64,000 nucleotides of DNA, taken from positions 1-64,000 of the forward strand of contig NZ_MBES01000070.1 in the NCBI RefSeq assembly GCF_001954195.1, in the 5' to 3' direction. The notes beneath the pieces were generated by a model, which was given only the letters and a program-made list of their open reading frames with translations, ran no database searches and had not been told where the DNA came from. Source of the stretch: Mycobacterium sp. IS-1264. GTDB taxonomy: Bacteria; Actinomycetota; Actinomycetes; Mycobacteriales; Mycobacteriaceae. Position numbers and translations under genes: made by a program. Shown here in pieces: positions 1 through 8,313 of the stretch; position 1 is the stretch's first letter; each line of letters starts with the position of its first letter.

Positions 1-3000
1 ACCCCCGCTGCCACAACGCATAATCGGCATACTGCACCCCCAACGGCACCCACCCCGGCACCCGACCCATCCGCCGCGCCCGATACGCCTGGCCCACATC
101 CCTGACCATCGGCGCCGGTGACCATCCGTCAAAAGCTATGTGGTGCAATACAATCCCCACGACATACTGCTCGCGCCCCACCGAATAGATCTGCGCGCGA
201 ATGGGGATCTCGGTCGACAAATCGAATCGGTACCCCGCCAGGGCCATCAACTCGCCGCGCGCATCGCGCTCGGGCAACGACACCACCGCTGGGCCGCCGC
301 GTCGCCACATGCCAGCCTGGGCCGGCAACACCTCTTGGAACGGCACTCCGTCGATTGCGCGAAATATGGTGCGCAGCGATTCGTGGCGGGCGATGACGTC
401 ATCCAGGGCCGCACCCAACGCGTCGACATCCAGCGCCCCGTCGATCCGAAACGCGGTCGGCATGTTATAGGTCGGAACCTGGCCCTCGAACTGGTTGAGG
501 AACCACAACCGCTGCTGGGCAAACGACAACGGAACCCGGGCCGGGCGCGGCATCGCCCGCAGCGGCGGGACGCCAGGCCCGCCACGATGACGGTCCAGAT
601 AGTCGGCGAGCTGACCGACGGTGGAAGCCTCAAACAGGTACCGCACCGGCACTTCCCTGCCCAACGTCAACTGCAGGCGCGCGGTCACCCGTGTTGCGAT
701 CAACGAATCGCCACCGAGGGCGAAGAAATCGTCGTCCAGCCCGACCCGGTCCAGGCCCAACACTTCGCTGAACACCTGGGCAACGATTTTTTCGTTCTCG
801 GACTGCGGCGCCCGGAAAGATGCCGCGGCAAATATCGGTGCCGGCAGGGCCCTGCGGTCGATCTTGCCCGAGGAGGTCAACGGGAACTCGTCGAGCACCA
901 TGATCTGGGCCGGCATCATGTAATCGGGCAGCCGTGCGTTCAACCGCTCACGCACTGCGCTGATCTTGATGTTGGTTTGCGGGTCATTGGCATTGGTGCC
1001 GCGCAGGCGAGCGGGCGACAGATACACGTCGGTGACTGCAGGGGGGTGCGGGCCGATGGGGATGATGAAAACCGCCTCCACAGTGCCGGGTTGGGCACCC
1101 CAGGTCACCGCCACCTGGTATCCGGTGGTCTCGCCGAGGCGGTACAACGCTTCGGGCACAACGGCGTCGGCGGCCTCGGCGGTGGCATCAGCCAGCGCGT
1201 CGGCTGGGGGCCGTCCGGCGGCCACGGCGGCTTCGACGCGGACGTCGGTGATCAGTCCGGCGCGCGGGATGTCGGTAATGCGAACAGTGGCCGGATGTTG
1301 GGATATCAATCGGTCTTGCAACCCGTCCAGGCCTTCGCAGTGGGCCCACGTCCAGGTGGGTGCGGTGGCCAGTGAGCGCACCGGGGTGGGGGCTTTGTGG
1401 ACGATGACGTCATAGCGGTAGCGGTTGAGTTCGTTATCGGCCAATCCACGTTTGACTTCGATGGCTAGTCCGGCCACGTGCGGATGGTCAGCGGCCCAGG
1501 TGGTGAAAAACTCTGGGGCCAACAGCAATTCGGGCTCGCTGACCATGGCGCGATAGACGCGTGCCCGGATCTCAGCGGTGTCCGTGGCGGTGGCGCGGGC
1601 GAGCGCGACTCCAGTTTGCAATGCGCCTTGCAGCGTGTGGTTGCGCACATCGCCGATGAACAATCTCCCGCCGGGGGCTAGCAGATCCACGGCGTAATCG
1701 ATGATCTCGGCCAGATAGTCCGCATTGGGGAAATACTGGACGACCGAGTTGAGAATGACGGTGTCGAAATGGCGCCGGGGCAAACCCTCGGCGACGTGCG
1801 CGGGCTGTGTCAGTAGCTCGACTCGATCACGCCATGGAATCTGCAATTGCTCCAGCACGCGGGCCAGGTTGTCGATGGCGACCGGCGAAATGTCGGTGGC
1901 GACATAGTGCTCACACTGAGGGGCGATCTGCGACAAGATCAGTCCGGAGCCCGCGCCGATCTCCAATACCCGTCTGGGCTCGAGGGCGATGATCCGATCC
2001 ACCGTGGCCGAGCGCCACTCGACCATCTCCTCGAGCGGGATCGGGTCATCGGTGTAGCTGCTGTTCCAGCCCCGGAAATCCCTGCCGAAGTCCCCGACCT
2101 CGGCGCCGTAGAGCTGGTCGTTCACGTGTTGCCACTGTTCGACGCTTTCGGCGACGTGATCCGCGGTCGCGGTGTGTTCGAGGGTGATGTAGGCGATCAG
2201 GTGTGTGGCGGCGGAGTTGTGGTGCACGGCGACGGCGGCCTGGGTGACCTGCGGGCAGGCCAGCAGGGAGTTTTCGATTTCGCCAAGTTCGATGCGCTGC
2301 CCGCGCAGTTTGATCTGGGTATCGGGCCGACCCAGGTAATCGAGAGTGCCGGCGGAGGTCCACCGCACCAGGTCGCCCGTGCGATACATCCGTGCGCCAC
2401 CACCTCCGTGCGGATTGGCCACGAACCGTTCCGCGGTCAACTCGGCGCGGCCCACGTAGCCGTGCGCCAGCGCGGGCCCACCGAGATACAGCTCGCCCAC
2501 CACCCCGATCGGCGCCGGGTTCAACCGTGCATCGAGCACCAGCGCGCATACCCCCGGGATCGGAGCGCCGATGCTGACCGGCTGCCCCGGCGACAGCGGC
2601 GCGGTGGAGGTGGAGCAGATGGTGGACTCGGTGGGACCGTAGCCGTTGAACATCCGCCGGCCTGGGGCCCAGGCGGCCACCACTTCCGCGGAGCAGGCCT
2701 CTCCCATCGTGATTAGCGTGTCCAGCCCGTCGAGCCGGGTCCGATCCAGGGACGACAGCACCGTCGGGGTCAACGCCGCCGCGCTGACACGCTGGTCCTG
2801 TACCCACGCGGTCAACGCCTCCCCGGCGTACACCTGCGGCGGCGCGACCACCAACGCCGCTCCGGATCCCGCCGCCCACAACCAATCGAAGATCGACGCA
2901 TCGAAGGTCGGTGCCGCAACCATCAGCACCCGCGCACTCGCGCCCAGGCCATATATCGCGCGTTGCGCCGCGGCTAGCCCCAGCAGACCGGCGTGACTGA

Positions 3001-4861
3001 CCGCCACCCCCTTGGGTGCGCCGGTGGATCCTGAGGTGAACATGACGTAGGCGGTGTTATCCACGCCCAGCGGCGCGAGGCGATCGGCGTCGGTAATCGG
3101 CTCAGCCGCGCGATCCGACATGTCCAGATGGTCGACGCGCAGCACCGGGCGCGTCCCGCCCCCGGGCACCGTGTCGACGCCACAGGTCAACAAACACACG
3201 GCGTCCACCGCATCTAGCACCGTGGCGATCCGCTCGGCCGGGTGGACCGGGTCGACCGGCACGTACACACCGCCGGCCTTGACCACGGCCCACCAAACCG
3301 CGACCAACTCCACACAGCGGTCCATCGCCACCCCCACAGCACGCTCGGGACCCACCCCGGCCTCGATCAGTACCCGCGCCAACCGCGTCGACCACTCGTC
3401 GAGCTCGCGATACGACAGCTGCCGGGTGCCGTCGATCACGGCCGCCGCATCGGGATCGGCGGCGACCGTCGCCGCCAACAACTGCGGCGCCACCCCAATC
3501 GGCGCGCCCACCCCAGCACCGGACCACGCCGACAACACCAGCTCGCGCTCATCGCGATCCAGAACCGACACCTCAGCCACGACCAGCGACGCATCCGCCA
3601 CCAAGAGGCGGTCCAGCAGCATTTCCAGACGCCTTGTGTGCCTGCCGATTTCGTCGGAGGTGTAGCGGTCGGGATTCCACATCAACTGAATTCGTGGCGT
3701 GCCGTCGCCCAGCCGCGGATAGATGTTGACGGCAATGTCCTGAATGGGGTAGATGCTCAATACGTTGTACGCCGTCTCGGACGGCCCGAAACGAAGCGGG
3801 GCAATGAAGTCGAGCACGTTGATGGCCGCGCCGAACTCGACGTTCATGTCGACACGGGTTGTGCCGGCGATCAGGTCCGGCCAATGCCGGAATTGTTGGT
3901 GGCGCAGCGCACCGACCAAAGCCTTGGCGGCTCGATCGGTCAGTGCACCAAGAGTGTCGCGGTCCTCGACGTCGATCAGCAGCGGCACCATGTTGGACAC
4001 CATGCCGGCACATGTTTTCAGCGCCGCCGTCGTGCGCGCCGAAACCGGCAATGACAACGAAATGGTTTGGCGCCCTGTGGTTTTCGCGATAAACACCGTC
4101 ATTGCGGCGACAAACCTCGCGACGTCGAACTGGTCATGCGGGGACGCCGAGAATCCCTGACCGCACGCCAGCTCGCGTACCAGGGGGTGGCGCGGTGGTA
4201 CCGACCTCCGCGTCCCGCCCAAGTCGATAATGTCCAGAGGTCCGCGCACGACGCTCTTCCAAAACTCGGCGTCAGCGTGACTGCGCGAAGACTCCCGGTA
4301 TTCCTGGTCGGCTTCATGGAGCAGGGCGAACTCGGAAAAGTCGACTTCGCCGCGTTCGGGCGCGGACCCGGAGTACACGGCGGCGATGTGCCGGACGAAA
4401 TTGTTGGCGCCGTACCCGTCGCAGAGCAGGTGGTGGGTACGCAGGTAGAAATACGACAGGTTGTCGGTGATCCGCAGCAGTGTGAAGTTTGTGAGTCGGT
4501 CATGGAGCAGGTCGACTGGTTGGCGGTAGTCGTGGTTCATCCAACTGCGAGCGGCGGCTACCGGGTCGCGCTCGGCGCGCAGATCGATGCAGTCGGTGAT
4601 TCCCGTCTGGGTAAGGGAGCGGTCGACGATGAAGACGGGTTCGCCGTCGGCGAGGGCTAGCCGAGCGCATGGCGTGCCGAACCGCGTTGCCGCCGATTCG
4701 CACGCAGCGATGAGCCTGTCGGCGTCGACATCGTGATCGATCGGCAGAAAAGCGGCGAAGTTGTAAGGGATTTCGGGCTGGAGCTGTTGGGCAGCCCATA
4801 TCGACCGCTGAGCCGCGGTTAGTGGTCCGACGAAGTCTGGCTGCGTGCCGTAGTTCAGCAT
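1..4861 (-). CDS. Non-ribosomal peptide synthetase, C-A-MT-T-C..., 3' end outside window
   Basis: One uninterrupted reading frame of 1620 codons runs off the left edge. Motifs seen in order: condensation domain with HHLLCDG at residues 143-149; adenylation domain with FTSGSTGAPKG near 608, NGYGPTE near 737 and RTGDLVRW followed by RGQRIELGEIE near 824-862; an inserted SAM methyltransferase with VLEIGAGSG at about 965; the A10 motif SGKIDRR near 1331; a carrier domain with LGGDS (phosphopantetheine Ser about 1386); and a second condensation domain with FAQQRLWFLNQ near 1444 and HHIAFDG at 1573-1579. A methyltransferase between A8 and A10 is typical of N-methylating modules, so the product probably contains an N-methylated residue. 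The by-eye specificity code is roughly D-A-F-A-I-M-G-I-C, which I cannot assign. ATG at 4861 follows an in-frame stop. No clear Shine-Dalgarno is present; TAGGGT lies 11 bases upstream. The product is unknown. Confidence 0.93.
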   Translation of the reverse strand, partial: MLNYGTQPDFVGPLTAAQRSIWAAQQLQPEIPYNFAAFLPIDHDVDADRLIAACESAATRFGTPCARLALADGEPVFIVDRSLTQTGITDCIDLRAERDPVAAARSWMNHDYRQPVDLLHDRLTNFTLLRITDNLSYFYLRTHHLLCDGYGANNFVRHIAAVYSGSAPERGEVDFSEFALLHEADQEYRESSRSHADAEFWKSVVRGPLDIIDLGGTRRSVPPRHPLVRELACGQGFSASPHDQFDVARFVAAMTVFIAKTTGRQTISLSLPVSARTTAALKTCAGMVSNMVPLLIDVEDRDTLGALTDRAAKALVGALRHQQFRHWPDLIAGTTRVDMNVEFGAAINVLDFIAPLRFGPSETAYNVLSIYPIQDIAVNIYPRLGDGTPRIQLMWNPDRYTSDEIGRHTRRLEMLLDRLLVADASLVVAEVSVLDRDERELVLSAWSGAGVGAPIGVAPQLLAATVAADPDAAAVIDGTRQLSYRELDEWSTRLARVLIEAGVGPERAVGVAMDRCVELVAVWWAVVKAGGVYVPVDPVHPAERIATVLDAVDAVCLLTCGVDTVPGGGTRPVLRVDHLDMSDRAAEPITDADRLAPLGVDNTAYVMFTSGSTGAPKGVAVSHAGLLGLAAAQRAIYGLGASARVLMVAAPTFDASIFDWLWAAGSGAALVVAPPQVYAGEALTAWVQDQRVSAAALTPTVLSSLDRTRLDGLDTLITMGEACSAEVVAAWAPGRRMFNGYGPTESTICSTSTAPLSPGQPVSIGAPIPGVCALVLDARLNPAPIGVVGELYLGGPALAHGYVGRAELTAERFVANPHGGGGARMYRTGDLVRWTSAGTLDYLGRPDTQIKLRGQRIELGEIENSLLACPQVTQAAVAVHHNSAATHLIAYITLEHTATADHVAESVEQWQHVNDQLYGAEVGDFGRDFRGWNSSYTDDPIPLEEMVEWRSATVDRIIALEPRRVLEIGAGSGLILSQIAPQCEHYVATDISPVAIDNLARVLEQLQIPWRDRVELLTQPAHVAEGLPRRHFDTVILNSVVQYFPNADYLAEIIDYAVDLLAPGGRLFIGDVRNHTLQGALQTGVALARATATDTAEIRARVYRAMVSEPELLLAPEFFTTWAADHPHVAGLAIEVKRGLADNELNRYRYDVIVHKAPTPVRSLATAPTWTWAHCEGLDGLQDRLISQHPATVRITDIPRAGLITDVRVEAAVAAGRPPADALADATAEAADAVVPEALYRLGETTGYQVAVTWGAQPGTVEAVFIIPIGPHPPAVTDVYLSPARLRGTNANDPQTNIKISAVRERLNARLPDYMMPAQIMVLDEFPLTSSGKIDRRALPAPIFAAASFRAPQSENEKIVAQVFSEVLGLDRVGLDDDFFALGGDSLIATRVTARLQLTLGREVPVRYLFEASTVGQLADYLDRHRGGPGVPPLRAMPRPARVPLSFAQQRLWFLNQFEGQVPTYNMPTAFRIDGALDVDALGAALDDVIARHESLRTIFRAIDGVPFQEVLPAQAGMWRRGGPAVVSLPERDARGELMALAGYRFDLSTEIPIRAQIYSVGREQYVVGIVLHHIAFDGWSPAPMVRDVGQAYRARRMGRVPGWVPLGVQYADYALWQRG

Positions 4862-5289
4862 GATGACGGCGGACCCTATTCAGGGCTGGCGTGCCGGCGG
4901 GATCGCAAGCGCCTTACTGACTTTCGTGCAATAAGGCTGTCGTTCGCCTCGCCAAAGGCGGTCAAATACGCGCAGCCCTCGAGCAGTCGTGCCAAATGGC
5001 GGCTGGTGGCCCTGAACTCGAAGGCCTCAAATCCCGGAAACCTCAAAATCATTCGACGACCTCATGCTGCGCGACGTTGCGGTGGCATGCCCCCCGGCGG
5101 CGATGACACTTAAACTCCCCAACCACACCTAGACACGAGCATCGGCGCGGGTCGGTTCAATCGGCGCGAGGACGCGCTTGCGAATCAGCCCTTCGGCAAC
5201 CGGGGCGGTCTACGACAACGGCGCTGGGTTGCCCGGCCGTTGGCTTCGCCAGCAGTGCGGTCAGAGAAAGTTCCGCGGTCGCGGAGTGA
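4862..5289. other. 428-bp intergenic region, no gene recognised
   Basis: This lies between the NRPS start and the stop of the upstream FAD oxidoreductase, both on the minus strand. I see no convincing coding sequence on either strand and no MbtH-like small protein, which often accompanies NRPS genes. The gap makes simple translational coupling of the two genes unlikely. A weak TANNNT element (TAGGGT on the minus strand) near 4873-4878 could be the -10 box of an NRPS promoter. Confidence 0.5.
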
Positions 5290-6690
5290 TCATGTTCCGT
5301 GAACCCCGGCGTCAGGTACCGCGTGCAGTGTCGGCGGACGCTTGGCCATTCCGGATCGGCGGTTGGCTGTGACCAGGCGGATCAGGAACGAGGGCCGCAT
5401 CAGCCGGGCTGGCGGGTCGACAAAGTGCATCACACGAAGCAGTTCTTCGGCGATTACCGGATCGGTCGCGGCAGCCGCCTGGGCCTTGTCCATCGGCCAG
5501 GTCATCAAGCGCCTCAGCACCCAACGCCAACCGCCCGCCTGGGACACGGTGAAATCGCTGAGCCGGTTCCCCCGCCAAACGGGCGCGATCTGCTTGGCGG
5601 TCTGTCTGAAGAAGCGCCGACGGACGTCGCCCTCGCCGTCGGCCAGGCAGTTTCGAAGGGCGAGGGCCTGCTGCGCGGCCATCGTCATGCCCTGCATGTA
5701 GACCGGGTTGAAGCTGCAGATCGCATCACCCATCACCAGCAGCCCCGCCGGGAATCGGCGCATCTTGTCATAGCGCCGCCACGTGCTGGCCGGGTAATGC
5801 TGCAACGACAGTGCACCCAGGGGCTCGGCGGCCCGCAGCGCAGCGATCAGAAAAGGCGGCGCGAACTGCGCAGCGCACTCGATGACGCCAGGCAGATCAT
5901 GGGGCAGTTCGACACCGCCCACGCCGAACAAAGTCAAAATCCAGGTGCCGTGCTCGTAGGCCACGGCCACCACCCCGGTGGGTCGTTCGGGCGTCGGGCC
6001 GACCGAGAAGCCCAATTTCTCACCCAGGATGCCCGCGGGGATCCGCAGAAATTGGCTGGCATAGCTCAGCTGCACCGGATACCGCTGCTCGAGCGGTCGC
6101 TGGTAGCCAAGCTTGCCCAGGAACGCCGGCATGCGCGCGGAGCGGCCCGTCGCATCGACCACCATGTCGGCTTCCAGCGCGGTTTGCACACCCGTGGCGC
6201 GGTTGACCACCCGCACACCCGTGACCCGATCCGGCCGGTCTCCGATCGGCTCGACGACATCGTGGCCCTCCAGGAAGCACACGTTCCTGAGATCACGGAC
6301 CCGTCGCCTGACATGGGACTCCAAAAACGGCCGGCTCGGTTGATACAAGACCAGCGACGCCGGGTCGGCGAATTTGCCCGAGAGGTCAAGCTCGTGGCGC
6401 CCCAACCGGACATACACACGCGAGGGCTCATTGTCGAGGACGTTCGCGCCCCCGGCAACGAGCTCGTCGAGCAGACCCGGAAATAGCTCGCCCAGGGCTT
6501 TCGACCCTGTGCTCAGCAGGGCATGGAAATGCCGTCCCTGGGGTACGCCTCGACGCTGCTCAGCACCGTCGGGGAGTCGGTCGCGCTCGACGAGCGTGAC
6601 CGTCTCGTAAAAGTCCGACAGCACCCGAGCGGCCAGCAGCCCGGCCATACTCGCACCACAGACAACGGCTCGCCGCCCCCGCTTACTCAT
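5290..6690 (-). CDS. FAD-dependent oxidoreductase / flavin monooxygenase family
   Basis: The 466-residue protein opens with a Rossmann dinucleotide fold (GASMAGLLAARVL, then VTLVERD) and has a second flavin-contacting motif MGDAICSFNPVYMQGM near the C-terminal third. This is the layout of the NAD(P)/FAD oxidoreductases and flavin monooxygenases often annotated in mycobacteria. No tryptophan-halogenase WxWxIP motif was noticed, so hydroxylation or oxidation is more likely than halogenation. The ATG at 6690 was chosen because GAGGGAG precedes it by five bases; a longer frame starting at 6777 lacks a better signal. It lies upstream of the NRPS on the same strand and may act in the same pathway, but the 428-bp gap leaves this as inference. 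Confidence 0.8.
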   Translation of the reverse strand: MSKRGRRAVVCGASMAGLLAARVLSDFYETVTLVERDRLPDGAEQRRGVPQGRHFHALLSTGSKALGELFPGLLDELVAGGANVLDNEPSRVYVRLGRHELDLSGKFADPASLVLYQPSRPFLESHVRRRVRDLRNVCFLEGHDVVEPIGDRPDRVTGVRVVNRATGVQTALEADMVVDATGRSARMPAFLGKLGYQRPLEQRYPVQLSYASQFLRIPAGILGEKLGFSVGPTPERPTGVVAVAYEHGTWILTLFGVGGVELPHDLPGVIECAAQFAPPFLIAALRAAEPLGALSLQHYPASTWRRYDKMRRFPAGLLVMGDAICSFNPVYMQGMTMAAQQALALRNCLADGEGDVRRRFFRQTAKQIAPVWRGNRLSDFTVSQAGGWRWVLRRLMTWPMDKAQAAAATDPVIAEELLRVMHFVDPPARLMRPSFLIRLVTANRRSGMAKRPPTLHAVPDAGVHGT

Positions 6691-6798
6691 CGGCACTCCC
6701 TCGCAAGAACCCGATGAGGTGCCGGCCAGTACGACCGCCACCGTGGTTATCACGATCCGGACCAGCCGCCGGTTCATTGAGTCAGAGCCGCTGGACGT

Positions 6799-6804
6799 TA
6801 AACT
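6799..6804 (+). promoter_or_regulatory. Candidate -10 box of a leaderless dacB2 promoter
   Basis: TAAACT fits the mycobacterial TANNNT -10 consensus and ends eight bases before the dacB2 ATG. Transcription would therefore begin at or next to the start codon. No Shine-Dalgarno lies before the ATG, which fits a leaderless mRNA. Inference from spacing only. Confidence 0.4.
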
Positions 6805-6812
6805 TTGCGCCC

Positions 6813-7694
6813 ATGCGGAAACTCATCGCCGCGGCCGCCGCTGCGCTCACGGTCGGCACCTTGGGTGCCACTGTCAGCCCGGCCACCGCGGGGGCCGACA
6901 GCATGCAGCCTGCCGGCTCGGTGCCGATCCCCGACGGCCCGGCCCAGACCTGGATCGTGGCCGACCTCGACAGCGGTCAGGTGCTGGCCGGCCGCGACCA
7001 GAACGTGGCCCACCCGCCCGCGAGCACCATCAAGGTGCTGTTGGCGTTGGTTGCCCTGGACGAGCTGAGCCTCGATTCCACCGTCGTCGCCGACGTCGCC
7101 GATACCCAGGTCGAGTGCAACTGCGTCGGCGTCAAACCCGGCCGCACCTATACCGCGCGCCAACTGCTCGACGGGCTGCTGCTGGTTTCCGGCAACGACG
7201 CCGCCAACACGCTGGCACACCAGCTCGGTGGCGCGGACGTCGCGGTCGGCAAGATGAACGCCAAAGCCGCCTCACTCGGGGCGACCAACACCCACGCGGC
7301 GACGCCATCGGGGCTGGACGGGCCCGGCGGCTCCGGGGCCTCCACGGCCCACGACCTGGCCGTCATCTTCCGGGCCGCAATGGCCAATCCGATGTTCGCG
7401 CACATCACCGCCGAGCCGTCGGCGACGTTCCCCGGCGATCACGGCGACGAACCGATCACCAACCAGGACGAACTGTTACAGCGCTATCCCGGTGCCATCG
7501 GCGGCAAGACCGGGTTCACCAACGCGGCCCGCAAGACCTTCGTCGGCGCCGCGGCCCGCGGTGGTCGCCGCCTGGTGATCGCCATGATGTACGGGATGGT
7601 GAAGCAGGGCGGGCCCACGTATTGGGATCAGGCGGCAAGCCTGTTCGACTGGGGTTTCGCGCTCAACCCGGAGACCGGTATCGGCGCGCTGTAA
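6813..7694 (+). CDS. dacB2: D-alanyl-D-alanine carboxypeptidase (PBP-type, DacB2)
   Basis: A 293-residue penicillin-binding protein that should trim the terminal D-Ala from peptidoglycan stem peptides outside the membrane. An N-terminal signal peptide (MRKLIAAAAAALTVG...) is followed by the S11-peptidase catalytic motifs: PPASTIKVLL (SxxK), SGND (SxN) and GGKTGFT (KTG). Length and position next to a TetR gene and an amidohydrolase match Rv2911 of M. tuberculosis. It diverges from the FAD oxidoreductase across a 122-bp gap and converges on the TetR gene, with seven bases between the stops. The ATG at 6813 fits the signal peptide; longer upstream extensions of the frame do not. Confidence 0.93.
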   Translation: MRKLIAAAAAALTVGTLGATVSPATAGADSMQPAGSVPIPDGPAQTWIVADLDSGQVLAGRDQNVAHPPASTIKVLLALVALDELSLDSTVVADVADTQVECNCVGVKPGRTYTARQLLDGLLLVSGNDAANTLAHQLGGADVAVGKMNAKAASLGATNTHAATPSGLDGPGGSGASTAHDLAVIFRAAMANPMFAHITAEPSATFPGDHGDEPITNQDELLQRYPGAIGGKTGFTNAARKTFVGAAARGGRRLVIAMMYGMVKQGGPTYWDQAASLFDWGFALNPETGIGAL

Positions 7695-7701
7695 CCGCTT
7701 G

Positions 7702-8304
7702 TCACACAGTCTCGTTCGGCAACAACCCGGTTATCAGCGCGGTCAGCAGCGCGATCCGGCGCTCCTCCAGATCCGGTTCTGGCAGCACCCCTCGCACGAT
7801 TGCCGCCCCGTCGAAGACGTTGGTCAGCAATGCCACCAGAACCGGAAAGGTGTCCTCCGGGATGGTTTCCGCGCCGGGCAGGGTGCGCGCGGCGTCGAGA
7901 ATCTTCGCCGAGTACTGGGCCATCACCTCGGCCAGATGCGCGTTGAGCTTCTCGTCGGTGCGCGCGGCGACCATCAGCTCGTACAGCACCGCGTTGGTCG
8001 GGCCGCTGGTGATGTCACGCAGGATCGTCAGCGCGGCTTCCAGCGCCGGGCGGTCGGCCGGGATTTCGGCGACCTGCTTGGTGAATGACTCCACCTGCCG
8101 GCGCAGCACCTCCGATGCCGTGGCCGCCATGAAATCGCCCATCGTCTCGAAGTGCCGGAACAGGGCACCCACGGAGACGCCGGCGCGCTTGGTGATCACG
8201 GCCGCCGAGGCGCGGGCGTAGCCGACCTCGATGATGCTGGCGATGCACGCCTCGAGGAGCCGTCCAATGGTCTCCTCGCGGCGTTGCTGCTGCGTCCTGG
8301 CCAT
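7702..8304 (-). CDS. TetR-family transcriptional regulator
   Basis: A 200-residue protein with an N-terminal TetR helix-turn-helix (AGVSVGALFRHFETMGDF is the recognition-helix region) and a divergent helical ligand-binding domain. It lies nine bases downstream of the amidohydrolase gene on the same strand, so the two probably share a transcript. A TetR-like palindrome at 10157-10178 upstream of that gene is its most likely local operator. It corresponds in order to Rv2912c. The ligand is unknown. Confidence 0.88.
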   Translation of the reverse strand: MARTQQQRREETIGRLLEACIASIIEVGYARASAAVITKRAGVSVGALFRHFETMGDFMAATASEVLRRQVESFTKQVAEIPADRPALEAALTILRDITSGPTNAVLYELMVAARTDEKLNAHLAEVMAQYSAKILDAARTLPGAETIPEDTFPVLVALLTNVFDGAAIVRGVLPEPDLEERRIALLTALITGLLPNETV

Positions 8305-8313
8305 CTCAGTCGC

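Noticed and set aside
1..4861. Frameshift or pseudogene in the NRPS
   Set aside because: All core motifs from the first condensation domain to the second fall in one frame with no stop, so the visible part is intact.
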